Below are positions 8,213-17,056 of a stretch of 64,000 nucleotides of DNA, in pieces (within the stretch, counting starts at the first letter, position 1; each line of letters opens with the position of its first letter). The position numbers were made by a program, and so were the translations under genes. The stretch comes from Azospirillum lipoferum 4B. GTDB taxonomy: Bacteria; Pseudomonadota; Alphaproteobacteria; Azospirillales; Azospirillaceae. The DNA is taken from contig NC_016587.1 of NCBI RefSeq assembly GCF_000283655.1, positions 372,001 through 436,000 on the forward strand, in the 5' to 3' direction. The notes beneath the pieces are model-generated. The model saw only the letters and a program-made list of their open reading frames with translations. It made no database searches and had not been told where the DNA came from.

Positions 8213-9475
8213 TCACTCCGCCCGCGTGTGGGCGTCGAAGCGTTCGCGGTCGCTCTTGTCGCTCATGAAGATGGCGAAGGGACGCAGCGCGTCGGCATGG
8301 TTCAGGGTGATGGCGATCAGCACCGCCATCGGGGCGGCCAGCAGCGCGCCGGCGGCCCCCCACAGCCAGCTCCACAGCAGGAGCGCGATCATCACCACCA
8401 GGGGCGAGATCGCCAGCTGCTTGCCCTGCATGTGCGGCGCCACGAAGTTGCCCATCACCTGCTCGATCACCAGCAGGCCGGCGGCGACCGCCGTTGCGGT
8501 GCCGGCGTCCTTGGTCGCCACGGTCAGCAGGACCGGGAGCGCCCCGGCCACCACCGATCCCACCACCGGCACATAGTTCAGCAGGAAGGCCAGCAGGCCC
8601 CACAGCAGGGCCAGATCCACCCCGAACAGCGACAGCCAGCCGATATAGAGCGCACCGGTGATCAGCCCCAGCACGCTGCTGACCACCAGATAGCGGCGGA
8701 ACTGCTGGGCGATGGCCGCCACCGCCTCCACGGCGGTCCGGCAGCGCTCGCGGCCCAGAGCCATGACGATCTTCTCACGCCAGACCGGCGCTTCCAGCTG
8801 CATCAGCAGGGCGAGGAAGACGGTCAGCACCAGAATGGAGGCCGTCTGGCCGGCCGATGACAGCGCCGCCTTGGCGAAGCCGGTGATCGGGTCGACCGGC
8901 ACCTCGCCGCCGCCCTGCCCGGCCTGCTGACCGCTCCCCTGCCCGGCTGCCGGCGCAAGATCGGCCTTGGCACCCTGGACCCACTGGTTGACCTTCGCCC
9001 ACAGCTTGCCCAGCGCCTCGGCATATTGCGGAAAATCCTCCGCCACGCGCTGGGCCACCAGCGCCATGCCGCCGAAGAAGGCGGCCAGGATGCCCAGGAT
9101 CAGCAGCATCGACGCGGCCAACCCCAGCCAGGACAGGCGGCGCGGCACCCGCTCGCGCACCCAGCGGCTGACCGGGGCGACGGCAACGGCGACGAAGAAG
9201 GCCGAGATGACCGGGATCAGGATCGAGGCCGCCGCCTGCAACAGCCACAGAACCGCGACCCCGGCCAGGATGCCGAGCAGCCAGAGCGCGAGGTTGAAGC
9301 GGTCGATGCGCCCCCTGCCCGGCCCCGACCCGTCGTTCCCCGGCCCGTCATCCCCCGGCCCGTCATCCCAATGCCCGCCGTCCGTTCCGCTGTCCACGCT
9401 CTCCGCCTCCGCATGCCGCATCCTGCGTCGCCGGGACGCTCGTTCTAGACGCAGTTCCGGGCCTTTCGGTTCCAT
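8213..9475 (-). CDS. AI-2E family transporter (PerM/YdiK type)
   Basis: An integral membrane protein of the AI-2E exporter-like superfamily. A charged, Gly/Asp-rich cytosolic N-terminus leads into paired N-terminal helices (LALWLLGILAGVAVLWLL). A further hydrophobic segment (ASMLLILGILAAFFGGMAL), an amphipathic region, and a C-terminal group of helices follow, including LALLWGLLAFLLNYVPVVG, a family hallmark. Substrates of most members are unknown. The start is uncertain: ATG at 9475 or 9421 are both possible and neither has a convincing ribosome site. It lies alone between the low-GC islet and the carbohydrate-binding gene. Confidence 0.82.
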   Translation of the reverse strand: MEPKGPELRLERASRRRRMRHAEAESVDSGTDGGHWDDGPGDDGPGNDGSGPGRGRIDRFNLALWLLGILAGVAVLWLLQAAASILIPVISAFFVAVAVAPVSRWVRERVPRRLSWLGLAASMLLILGILAAFFGGMALVAQRVAEDFPQYAEALGKLWAKVNQWVQGAKADLAPAAGQGSGQQAGQGGGEVPVDPITGFAKAALSSAGQTASILVLTVFLALLMQLEAPVWREKIVMALGRERCRTAVEAVAAIAQQFRRYLVVSSVLGLITGALYIGWLSLFGVDLALLWGLLAFLLNYVPVVGSVVAGALPVLLTVATKDAGTATAVAAGLLVIEQVMGNFVAPHMQGKQLAISPLVVMIALLLWSWLWGAAGALLAAPMAVLIAITLNHADALRPFAIFMSDKSDRERFDAHTRAE

Positions 9476-9819
9476 TCGCCCGACAGGCTGTCTCCCGTGG
9501 GAGGTGGTGCCGTCATGCCAAGTCGGTGCTTCGAAAAAGCGGCGTTTTAGCTTATTCCGCAACGCCTTCGGCAAATACAAACAGCAAAGCTCAAGGTAAC
9601 AGGGAAAAATCTGCCGGCTTGATGCTCCGGGTTTCCACGGAGCGCTGAGGTTTCGTTTCTGGCTGAATCATGACCAAGGATCGATGCCCGTTTTTTGTCT
9701 CATTCATGCCACGGGAAACCGCCTCATTCATAATTTCCTAACCATAAGTGTTAGTACCCGATTAAGGCTAACAGACGAGCCTGCGGAACAAGGCGATACC
9801 CATAAAGCGGAGTTCCAAA
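9476..9819. other. Intergenic region with divergent upstream DNA
   Basis: 344 bp without a convincing gene. It is locally AT-richer (around 9680-9780) than the flanks, consistent with promoters for the genes leaving in both directions. No clear operator or RNA gene was seen. Confidence 0.4.
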
Positions 9820-12800
9820 ATGGCTACCACCAACACCGACGGCACGATCCAGGTCACCTTCGCGGTCAATGCCTGGGGCACCGTGGCCGGCGGGAAATGG
9901 CCGCATTTTCAACTGCTTATCGATGGCAAGGTCATCGGCGACGCCACCGTCGCCTCCGCCAGCCAGTCGCGCTATGTCTTCACCGCCAACGTGCCGGCCG
10001 ACAAGGCGCATGCCCTCCAGCTGGTCTACGACAACGACGACACGGTTAACGGCGTCGACCGCAACCTGTTCGTCAAGTCGTTCGAGGTGAACGGCAAGAC
10101 CATCCTCGCCATCGATCCCTCGGTGAAATACGACACCGGCAAGATCGACGGGCTGCACGTCATCGCCGGGCAGAGCGAGATGTACTGGCCGGGCGCGCTG
10201 AACGTCGCGCTGCCCGCCACGCTGTTCTCGACGGCCCCGGTCGATACCGGCAGCGATACCGCGACCATGACCACGACCATCAAGGTGAAGGCCTACGGCA
10301 TCGGCGCCGGCGGCCAGGCCCCGCACTTCAAGCTGCTGGTCGACGGCGAGGTGGTGGGCGACGCCTGGGTCAACGCGACCTCGGCCACCGACTACACCTT
10401 CACCGCCAAGGTGGACCCCAACGAGGCCCACAAGATCCAGATCTGGTACGACAACGACGCGACCGTGAACGGCGTCGACCGCAACCTCTACGTCAAATCG
10501 ATCGACATCGACGGCAAGACCATCTCCGCCACCTCAGAAATGGCCTCCTACGACAAGGGTCCGGTGGACGGCAAATATGTGGTCGCCGGCCAGGAAGGGC
10601 TGTTCTGGGGCGGCGCCCTGTCCTTCGGCGTGCCGGAGGAGTATTTCGGCGGCGCCTATGTCCCGCCGCCGCCGCCGATCCCGACCAAGCCGGTCGACAT
10701 CGTCGTCAACGCCTACGGCACCTCGGCCGGCGGACAGGCGGCGCATTTCAAGCTGCTGGTCGACGGGCAGGTGATCGGCGACGCCAAGGCGTCGGCCACC
10801 ACCGCGGGCTACAAGTTCACCGCCGACATCGACCCGACCAAGGCCCACACGGTCCAGGTCTGGTACGACAACGACGCCACGGTGAACGGCGTCGACCGCA
10901 ACCTGTTCGTCAAGTCGGTGGTCATCAACGGCAAGACCGTCCCCGTCACCGACAGCATCGTCACCTATGACAAGGGTGCGGTCGACGGCAAGGACGTGGT
11001 CAAGGGCCAGGAAGGCCTCTATTGGGGCGGCGCCCTCAACATCAAGGCCGGTGCCGAGATGTTCGGCGACACGCCCGTCCCGCAGAACCCGGTCCCGACC
11101 ACGCCGACCAAGCCGGCCTTCTATGTCGCCGCCAACGGCAAGGACAGCTGGTCGGGCAAGCTGGCAGCCCCGAACGCCGACGGCACCGACGGTCCCTTCG
11201 CCTCGCTGGAAAAGGCGCAGGCCGCCATGCGGGCCAGCTCGACCATCGACACCACCTATGTCCGCGAGGGCACCTATCACCTGACCAAGACGCTGGAGCT
11301 GACCTCGCTCGACAACGGCCACAGCTTCAAGAACTATCCCGGCGAGACGCCGGTGCTGAGCGGCGGCGAGGTGGTGAAGAACTTCACCAGCGAGGGCAAC
11401 GGCCTCTATTCGGCCAAGCTCGCCACCGCCAGCAACCTCGACCTGATCGTCGGCGACGTGCGCCAGCATCTGGCCGAGAAATACGCCTATGACGCCGGCG
11501 ACGTCACCAGCGGCTGGCGTTTCGCCGACGCGGCAGCCGGTGGGCCGAGCGGCTGGTACATCCGCTCCCACGGCAGCGAGGTGACCGCCGCCGACATCCA
11601 GCCGGGCACGATGATCCAGGTGATGGACGCAGAGCGGCTGGGCGACACGCTGACCAGCATCGAAAGCTTCAACGCGACCACCCGCACCATCAAGCTGAAG
11701 AACGGCGCCTCGCTGCCGTTTGCGGAAGGCACCACCTACAAGCTGCTGAACAACGCCTCTTACGTCGATCAGGCGGGCGAGTTCGCCTGGCGCGCCTCGG
11801 ACGGCAAGCTGCTGTACAAGGCCGCCAGCTCCGGCTTCGCGTCGACCGGCGTGGAGGTGCCGCGGCTCGGCACGCTGATCAAGCTGACCGGCGCCAGCGA
11901 CGTCACCATCGACGGGCTGACCTTCAAGAACACCACCACCGGCGGCGACGCCCTGCTGCTGAACAATGCCGACGGCAACCACATCAGCGACAACAGCTTC
12001 CTGAACGTCGGCACGGCGATCCGGCTCAGCTCGGGCTCGTCGAACAACCAGATCGCCCACAACACGCTGAACCATCTGGCGGAAAACGGCATCGAGATGG
12101 ACGGCCGCAGCAACGGCAACACCATCTACGCCAACAGCATCAGCAACATCGGCGAGGTGCGCAAGGCGGTGTCCGGCATCTTCGGGACCGGCGTCGACAA
12201 CAACGTCATCTCCAACAACGACATCGACCACAGCGCCCGCTACGGCATCTCGTTCAAGGATTACGGCGGCAGCACCAACACGGCCAACCACAACAACATC
12301 ATCCAGTACAACAACGTCTCCTACACCGGGCTTGAGACCGCCGACGGCGGCGCCATCGAGATCCTGGGCCGGTCCAGCACCAACACCGGCCTGATCATCC
12401 AGGGCAACCGGATCGAGCACGCCAACGGTCTCGCCACCAGCGCCCAGGACAGCTGGATGTTCGGCCAGAAGGGCTTCGGCATCTATCTGGACGACATGGC
12501 CGGCGGCGTCACCGTCAAGGACAACTTCATCAAGGATGCCGACTGGGCCTCGGTGCAGATCCATGGCGGCGACAACAACGTGGTGACCAACAACTTCTCG
12601 GTCATCGCCAGCAACAAGGAAGACTTCATCCGCATCGAATGGCAGCCGGTGCACGGCACGGCCGGCGATCCGCACAACAACACGATCACCAAGAACGTGG
12701 TGATGGGGACCCTGCCGCTCGACGACTACATCGAACTGCTGAGCGCCAACGACTTCGTCATCGACCAGAATCTGGTCTACAACGTGCCAACCTATGGCGA

Positions 12801-12969
12801 CCGCGACGTCAGCGCCAAGCCGATGTTCACCAACCCCTACTGGGGCGACTACTCGCTGGAGGCGTCCTCGCCGGCCTTCGACATGGGCATCCACGACCTC
12901 GCCTGGGCGAAGATGGGCATCGTCGGCACGGCGGCGGCCGGGATGGAACAGTTCTGGGACGGCGTCTGA
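9820..12969 (+). CDS. Triple xylan-binding-like module protein with parallel beta-helix
   Basis: A 1049-residue protein. Three tandem ~140-residue modules each contain (A/N)xxGxxxGGxxxHFxLLxDGxVxGDA, a calcium-site-like DNDxTVNGVDRNL (starting near residues 71, 211 and 350), and a closing (F/Y)WxGAL. This matches the CBM36/CBM60-type xylan-binding domain family. From ~433 (AFYVAANGKDSWSGK) to the end is a right-handed parallel beta-helix with Asn-rich turns such as NNADGNHISDNSFLN, resembling polysaccharide lyases or epimerases. No signal peptide is visible. Start: GGAG sits 8 nt before ATG. It probably binds and perhaps cleaves an extracellular glycan. Catalytic residues cannot be assigned. 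Confidence 0.8.
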   Translation: MATTNTDGTIQVTFAVNAWGTVAGGKWPHFQLLIDGKVIGDATVASASQSRYVFTANVPADKAHALQLVYDNDDTVNGVDRNLFVKSFEVNGKTILAIDPSVKYDTGKIDGLHVIAGQSEMYWPGALNVALPATLFSTAPVDTGSDTATMTTTIKVKAYGIGAGGQAPHFKLLVDGEVVGDAWVNATSATDYTFTAKVDPNEAHKIQIWYDNDATVNGVDRNLYVKSIDIDGKTISATSEMASYDKGPVDGKYVVAGQEGLFWGGALSFGVPEEYFGGAYVPPPPPIPTKPVDIVVNAYGTSAGGQAAHFKLLVDGQVIGDAKASATTAGYKFTADIDPTKAHTVQVWYDNDATVNGVDRNLFVKSVVINGKTVPVTDSIVTYDKGAVDGKDVVKGQEGLYWGGALNIKAGAEMFGDTPVPQNPVPTTPTKPAFYVAANGKDSWSGKLAAPNADGTDGPFASLEKAQAAMRASSTIDTTYVREGTYHLTKTLELTSLDNGHSFKNYPGETPVLSGGEVVKNFTSEGNGLYSAKLATASNLDLIVGDVRQHLAEKYAYDAGDVTSGWRFADAAAGGPSGWYIRSHGSEVTAADIQPGTMIQVMDAERLGDTLTSIESFNATTRTIKLKNGASLPFAEGTTYKLLNNASYVDQAGEFAWRASDGKLLYKAASSGFASTGVEVPRLGTLIKLTGASDVTIDGLTFKNTTTGGDALLLNNADGNHISDNSFLNVGTAIRLSSGSSNNQIAHNTLNHLAENGIEMDGRSNGNTIYANSISNIGEVRKAVSGIFGTGVDNNVISNNDIDHSARYGISFKDYGGSTNTANHNNIIQYNNVSYTGLETADGGAIEILGRSSTNTGLIIQGNRIEHANGLATSAQDSWMFGQKGFGIYLDDMAGGVTVKDNFIKDADWASVQIHGGDNNVVTNNFSVIASNKEDFIRIEWQPVHGTAGDPHNNTITKNVVMGTLPLDDYIELLSANDFVIDQNLVYNVPTYGDRDVSAKPMFTNPYWGDYSLEASSPAFDMGIHDLAWAKMGIVGTAAAGMEQFWDGV

Positions 12970-13215
12970 TCGCAAGATCCCGGACGGCGGCACCGGAGGC
13001 CGATCCCTCCGGTGCGCCGAGCTTCGCAATGGGCGGAGTCCAGTGGGCGGATCCTGTCCTGCTCGACGGTGTCGGGCAGCGATGGGCTCCGCCCTTCGGC
13101 GTTCGTCCACCGGCATTTCCGGCGTGGGCCATTGCCCCGGCTTGGCTCCAGCCTTGCCGCGCACCATATGCGGAGTCCCGATCGAGACCGGACGGACAGA
13201 GACCGTTTCCATTTG
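12970..13215. other. Intergenic, no gene identified
   Basis: 246 bp between the beta-helix gene and the signal-peptide start of the next gene. The reading frame of the next gene stays open through here, but the exported N-terminus argues for the start at 13216. I see no clear hairpin or operator. Confidence 0.4.
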
Positions 13216-13998
13216 ATGACGCAGATGAGCAGGACCGCGGGAACAGCGGGCGGGTTGGTGGCGGCGATGGTGGCCGGCCTCCTGATGTGCATCGCCGGCC
13301 CGGCGCCGGCCCGGGCGCAGGAAGACCAGAAGCCGAAATTCGGGCCCGACGCGGTGCCGATCACCCGTGACGCCGACTATCTGCGCAGCGCCCCGGCGCC
13401 GGATTACTGGGCGCTCAGCCCCTTCTACGTGCCGCAGACGACCAGCGCCTCCTGTTCGCTGGCCAGCGTGACGATGATGCTGAACGCCCTGCGCGGGCTG
13501 CCGGCGCAGGCATCGGAGCGGCTGGTGACCGGGCGGCATCTGCTCGACCGGCTGGACGACGACCATTGGCGCGCCGCCACCGCCGAGGATGGCGAGGGCA
13601 TCTCCTTCGCCGAACTGGAGCGCTATGTCCGCCGCAGCCTCGCCGCCTATGGCATCGACGCGGAGGTGGAGGTCTGGCGCCCGCGCGACGCCTCCCCCGC
13701 CACGCTGGCGGAGCTGCGCCGCATCCTGGCCGAGAACGAGCGCAGCGCCGACGACATCATCCTGCTGGCCTTCGACCAGGGCACGCTGACCGGCGACATC
13801 GGCCTCGGCCATATCGCGCCGCTGGGAGCCTATGATCCGGCGACGCGGCGCGCGCTGGTGATGGACCCCGACCGGCTGTGGTACGTGCCCTATTGGACCG
13901 GCGACGCCCGGCTGCTGGACGCCATGCTGAAACCGGACCGCGCCGATCCGGAGGGCAGCGGCCTGATCCGCGTCCGCGCCCGCCGGGTTTCGGGGTAG
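13216..13998 (+). CDS. Exported phytochelatin-synthase-like (papain-fold) protein
   Basis: A 260-residue protein. Residues 1-34 form a signal peptide (hydrophobic GGLVAAMVAGLLMCIAG, cleavage near ARAQ), which fixes the start at 13216. The mature part has the phytochelatin synthase signature PFYVPQTTSASCSLASV with Cys80, then GHIAPLGAYDP with His199 and VMDPD with Asp217. The 18-residue His-Asp spacing matches the Cys-His-Asp triad of the family. Bacterial members usually act as glutathione hydrolases or transpeptidases, here presumably in the periplasm. The C-terminal metal-sensing domain of plant enzymes is absent. Substrate is unproven. Confidence 0.75.
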   Translation: MTQMSRTAGTAGGLVAAMVAGLLMCIAGPAPARAQEDQKPKFGPDAVPITRDADYLRSAPAPDYWALSPFYVPQTTSASCSLASVTMMLNALRGLPAQASERLVTGRHLLDRLDDDHWRAATAEDGEGISFAELERYVRRSLAAYGIDAEVEVWRPRDASPATLAELRRILAENERSADDIILLAFDQGTLTGDIGLGHIAPLGAYDPATRRALVMDPDRLWYVPYWTGDARLLDAMLKPDRADPEGSGLIRVRARRVSG

Positions 13999-14004
13999 GC
14001 GGCG

Positions 14005-14418
14005 CTACTTCACTTCCCGGCTGGTGAGGTCGGAGGGATTCTGCGAGCGCGTCGGCTCGTTGGGCTGGTCCGGCTCGCTCGCCCACTGGTTCGGGCGCGG
14101 GACCGGGGTGCCGTTCAGGTCCGGCGGGGCCCGACGGACCTCGGCGAGCGCCTGTTGCAGTTCCCCGCTGCCGGTGGCGGCGGAACTGGACGAGTCGGGC
14201 GGCTTGTTCCCCTGCTGGCTGGGGAGCGGGTCCTGGCTCTTCCGGACACCGTTGTCGCGGGCAAGCGCGTCGCCGGTCGTCTCCTTCGCTCCGGAATCGA
14301 CCGGCTGGGTCGGTTGCTGCTGGGCCGGCTCATGCTGGGCCGGCTGCTGGGCAATGGCGGCGGGCGGCAGGCCGGCGAGAAGGCTGGACAGCAGCAGGGC
14401 GGCGGCGAACTTGCGCAT
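14005..14418 (-). CDS. Exported low-complexity hypothetical protein
   Basis: A 137-residue protein with a clear signal peptide (MRKFAAALLLSSLLAGLPPAAIAQ). The mature part is rich in Gln, Pro, Ser and Asn and probably disordered, with QPAQHEPAQQQPTQP after the cleavage site. No domain is recognised. It converges on the phytochelatin-synthase-like gene with 6 nt between the stops. Confidence 0.65.
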   Translation of the reverse strand: MRKFAAALLLSSLLAGLPPAAIAQQPAQHEPAQQQPTQPVDSGAKETTGDALARDNGVRKSQDPLPSQQGNKPPDSSSSAATGSGELQQALAEVRRAPPDLNGTPVPRPNQWASEPDQPNEPTRSQNPSDLTSREVK

Positions 14419-14537
14419 GGCGCATCCTCAGGTTCGGGGGCGATTAGGAGGCATTTGGCGAGCTGGCGGCACCAATCGCCCGACGGCGCGTTGTAGCGGG
14501 GACGGAGTCCGCCTCCAGCCCATCAGGAACACCGCCC

Positions 14538-15104
14538 ATGCCCACCGAGTTCCCGTCCGCGCAGGCCTTGTCCGCAACTCACCCGGCCTCTCCGCCCGAC
14601 CGTGCCGAACGGCGGACGGTCGGCGTCGTGGTGGAGCGGCGGCGTGTCGACAATCCCTGGATCGAAGCGCGCTGGCAACCGGTCCTTCTGGTCCCGCCCG
14701 AACCCGACCGGCCCGACTGGAGCGTGGTGGCGGAGGGGCCGGACTGGAGCCGCCATTATGCCGGCACCGCCGAGATCGCCCTGTTCCCGACCGAGGCGGA
14801 GAACTACAAGCACAATCTCGACGGCGGCAAGCCCTGCGCCTACGTCATCCTGCGGCCGGGCGGTCCGGCGCCGGGGATGCGGCTGCTGGCCGTCACCGTG
14901 GACCCCGGCGAGATCGACACCCATGCCGAAGCCGGCGACGACGTGATCGAGCCGCTGGCTCTGCCGATTCCCCTGGTGCTGTGGATGGACGGCTTCGTCG
15001 CCCGCCATCATGTCGAACGCCCCTTCCACAAGCGCAAACGCGACCGCGCCGACACCGAAGCCCTGGCCCGGCACCGCGGGACGGAGCGGCCGCGGCATGG
15101 CTGA
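14538..15104 (+). CDS. DUF3305 domain protein
   Basis: A 188-residue cytosolic protein that begins its conserved region at VGVVVERRRVDNPWIEARW and continues with PDRPDWSVVAEG. This is the DUF3305 pattern, a family usually found beside formate dehydrogenase maturation genes. The last eight bases overlap the following DUF3306 gene, so the two are translationally coupled. No formate dehydrogenase subunits are in this window, so the pair is separated from its usual partners. Biochemical role is unknown. Confidence 0.78.
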   Translation: MPTEFPSAQALSATHPASPPDRAERRTVGVVVERRRVDNPWIEARWQPVLLVPPEPDRPDWSVVAEGPDWSRHYAGTAEIALFPTEAENYKHNLDGGKPCAYVILRPGGPAPGMRLLAVTVDPGEIDTHAEAGDDVIEPLALPIPLVLWMDGFVARHHVERPFHKRKRDRADTEALARHRGTERPRHG

Positions 15105-15711
15105 CCCCGCAGGCACGGAAGGCTTCCTCGGCCGCTGGTCGCGGCTGAAGCGCGAGACGCAGACGGAGGAGGCGCCGGTCGAGATCGCAGTGCCGGAGCG
15201 GATGGACGACGCCCCGGCCGCGGTTTCGGCGGAGGTCGGGGCGGAGGTCGGGGCGGAGATCGCGCCCGCCCCTCCGGCGGAGGAAGAGGCGCCGGACCTG
15301 CCCTCGCTCGACAGCCTGAATGCCGGCAGCGACTACACCGGCTTCCTGCGCAAGGAGGTGCCGGAAGAGCTGCGCCGCCAAGCCCTGCGCAAGGCCTGGG
15401 CCAGCGACCCGGCCATCGCCGGCTTCCGCGGCTTCGCCGAATATGACTGGGACTACAACGCCCCCGGCTATGGCGCCCTGCGGCCCACCGACGACATCGC
15501 CCGCCTGCTCGACGCCGTGCTGCCCGACGAGAAGCGGGAGGAGGAGGTGGTGGTTGAGGAGGTGGTGGCGGAGGGGGATTCGGCGGACGGCGACTTGCCT
15601 GTCGACAGCACTTGCCCCCACCCCAACCCTCCCCCGCTGGGCGGGGGAGGGAGCGAGTGCTCATGCGAAAGAGTGGCGGCAGTCCCTCCCCCGCCCAGCG
15701 GGGGAGGTTAG
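15097..15711 (+). CDS. DUF3306 domain protein with repeat-derived tail
   Basis: A 204-residue protein starting inside the end of DUF3305. The N-terminus FLGRWSRLKRE and the later core LPSLDSLNAGSDYTGFLRKEVP and FRGFAEYDWDYNAPGYG are typical of DUF3306. The final ~33 residues (CPHPNPPPLGGGG... to PPPPSGGG) are encoded entirely by a palindromic repeat, and the stop TAG is in the repeat. The original C-terminus was therefore probably overwritten. Function is unknown; the family travels with formate dehydrogenase genes. Confidence 0.75.
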   Translation: MADPAGTEGFLGRWSRLKRETQTEEAPVEIAVPERMDDAPAAVSAEVGAEVGAEIAPAPPAEEEAPDLPSLDSLNAGSDYTGFLRKEVPEELRRQALRKAWASDPAIAGFRGFAEYDWDYNAPGYGALRPTDDIARLLDAVLPDEKREEEVVVEEVVAEGDSADGDLPVDSTCPHPNPPPLGGGGSECSCERVAAVPPPPSGGG

Positions 15712-15718
15712 GTGGGGG
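15615..15718. repeat. Composite palindrome overlapping the DUF3306 stop
   Basis: Inverted arms CCCTCCCCCGCTGGGCGGGGGAGG at the left and CCCTCCCCCGCCCAGCGGGGG at the right, bounded by CCCCCACCCCAACC and its near-complement GGTTAGGTGGGGG. Its architecture is similar to the other composite elements, but the arm sequence and spacer differ. It supplies about 32 codons and the stop of the DUF3306 gene. Confidence 0.7.
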
Positions 15719-15745
15719 TCTAACGTCCCATAGGAATCCAGCCCC

Positions 15746-16492
15746 TCACACGCACCGCCCGCCATCGACCTCCAGGCACACGCCGGTCAGGAAATCCGCC
15801 TCGTCGGAACAGAGGTAGAGCGCCGAGTTGGCGATGTCGTCGGGCGTCGACAGCCGGCCGAGCGGGATGCTGCGCAGGAACTGCTCGCGGCGTTCCGGTG
15901 AGTCCTGCCCCATGAAGCGGTGCAGCATGCCGGTCTCGCCCGCCACGGGGGCGATGGCGCAGACGCGGATGCGGTCGGGCGCCAGTTCGGCCGCCATCGA
16001 CTTGGTCAGGGTGATGACCGCCCCCTTGGAGCCGTTGTACCAGGTCAGGTTCGGCCGCGGCCGCAGGCCCGCGGTGGAGGCGATGTTCAGGATCACGCCG
16101 CCGCCCTGGGCGCGGAACACCGGCACGGCATGGAGGGCGCCGTGATAGATCGATTTCACGTTGACGGCATAGATGCGGTCGAAGGTGGCCTCGTCCACCT
16201 CCAGCATCGAGCCGTAGCGGTGGGTGTAGCCGGCATTGTTGACCAGGATGTCGAGCCGCCCGAACTCACCGAGTGCGGCGGAGACGATGGCCCCGTAATC
16301 CTCTCCCACCGCGACGTCGGCGCGCACGGCGAGCGCGGTGTCGCCCAGGCTGTCGGCGACGCGGCCGGCCGCCGCCTCGTCCAGGTCGGCGACGATGACG
16401 CGGGCCCCTTCGGCGGCGAAGCGTCGGGCGATGCCCTCGCCGAAGCCCGATCCGCCACCGGTGACGACGGCGACTTTTCCTGACAAACGCAT
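15746..16492 (-). CDS. SDR family oxidoreductase
   Basis: A 248-residue classical short-chain dehydrogenase/reductase. Cofactor motif TGGGSGFG spans residues ~11-18, NNAG is at 85-88, and the catalytic residues are Ser139, Tyr152 and Lys156 (YNGSK). The start at 16492 follows GGGGAGGAAC and gives the usual family length; a longer frame upstream is not needed. The C-terminus ends in the FabG-like TGVCLEVDGG. Substrate cannot be assigned from sequence. Confidence 0.88.
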   Translation of the reverse strand: MRLSGKVAVVTGGGSGFGEGIARRFAAEGARVIVADLDEAAAGRVADSLGDTALAVRADVAVGEDYGAIVSAALGEFGRLDILVNNAGYTHRYGSMLEVDEATFDRIYAVNVKSIYHGALHAVPVFRAQGGGVILNIASTAGLRPRPNLTWYNGSKGAVITLTKSMAAELAPDRIRVCAIAPVAGETGMLHRFMGQDSPERREQFLRSIPLGRLSTPDDIANSALYLCSDEADFLTGVCLEVDGGRCV

Positions 16493-16682
16493 GAGCGGTT
16501 CCTCCCCGGCAACTCGCGATCCCATAAGCGCGCGGCCGTTCGGCACGCGGACTCCGTACAACAGGGAACCGGCGCCTTCGGCCGCATCGTGGACACGGCG
16601 AAGAACGCATGATAGCGCGAAGCCGCCCGGTGGGGCAGTCGCCATCATCCGCTATATCGTTTTGAGGAGGTAGAAAAGAGAA

Positions 16683-16759
<77 letters not shown>

Positions 16760-16763
16760 GCGA

Positions 16764-16839
16764 TGGCTCCCGGTGCTGGACTCGAACCAGCGACAAGCGG
16801 ATTAACAGTCCGCTGCTCTACCAACTGAGCTAACCGGGA
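16764..16839 (-). tRNA. tRNA-Asn (GTT)
   Basis: A 76-nt cloverleaf on the minus strand. The acceptor TCCCGGT pairs with ACCGGGA, then G and an encoded CCA. The anticodon stem GCGGA/TCCGC holds loop CTGTTAA with anticodon GTT. Only 4 nt separate it from tRNA-Asp, so both probably come from one transcript. Confidence 0.96.
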
Positions 16840-16850
16840 ACAGAGGCCGC

Positions 16851-16879
16851 CTTATAAAAGCGCTGGCGGATCCTGGCAA
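16851..16879 (-). promoter_or_regulatory. Sigma70-type promoter of the tRNA pair
   Basis: On the minus strand, TTGCCA (16879-16874), a 17-nt spacer and TATAAG (16856-16851) lie 11 nt upstream of tRNA-Asn. The predicted transcript starts only a few bases before the mature 5' end. Confidence 0.65.
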
Positions 16880-17056
16880 GCGGAAAAATGCAAAGCTGCG
16901 CATTTTTTCCGGAGACGCGAGGTTTTGCGCCGTTTGACTGTGACAACGCATGGCCGGCGCAGCCATCGGTTGCCGCAGCCCAGGCTTGCTCTTGACAGTT
17001 CGGGCCATCTCAGGCTTTTTCTCGCCCTCCCCATCCCACCATTGCCGCAGGCCCCG

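Noticed and set aside
10534-13812. A 1092-codon open frame on the minus strand opposite the beta-helix gene
   Set aside because: It is antisense to a gene with clear repeated domains. Long open shadows are expected in DNA of this GC content, and its translation is Val/Asp/Gly/His-rich low complexity without domains.
16925-17056. Upstream extension of the hypothetical gene at 17057
   Set aside because: The extra codons are Arg/His/Pro-rich and immediately follow the tRNA promoter; the ATG at 17057 gives a more natural protein.
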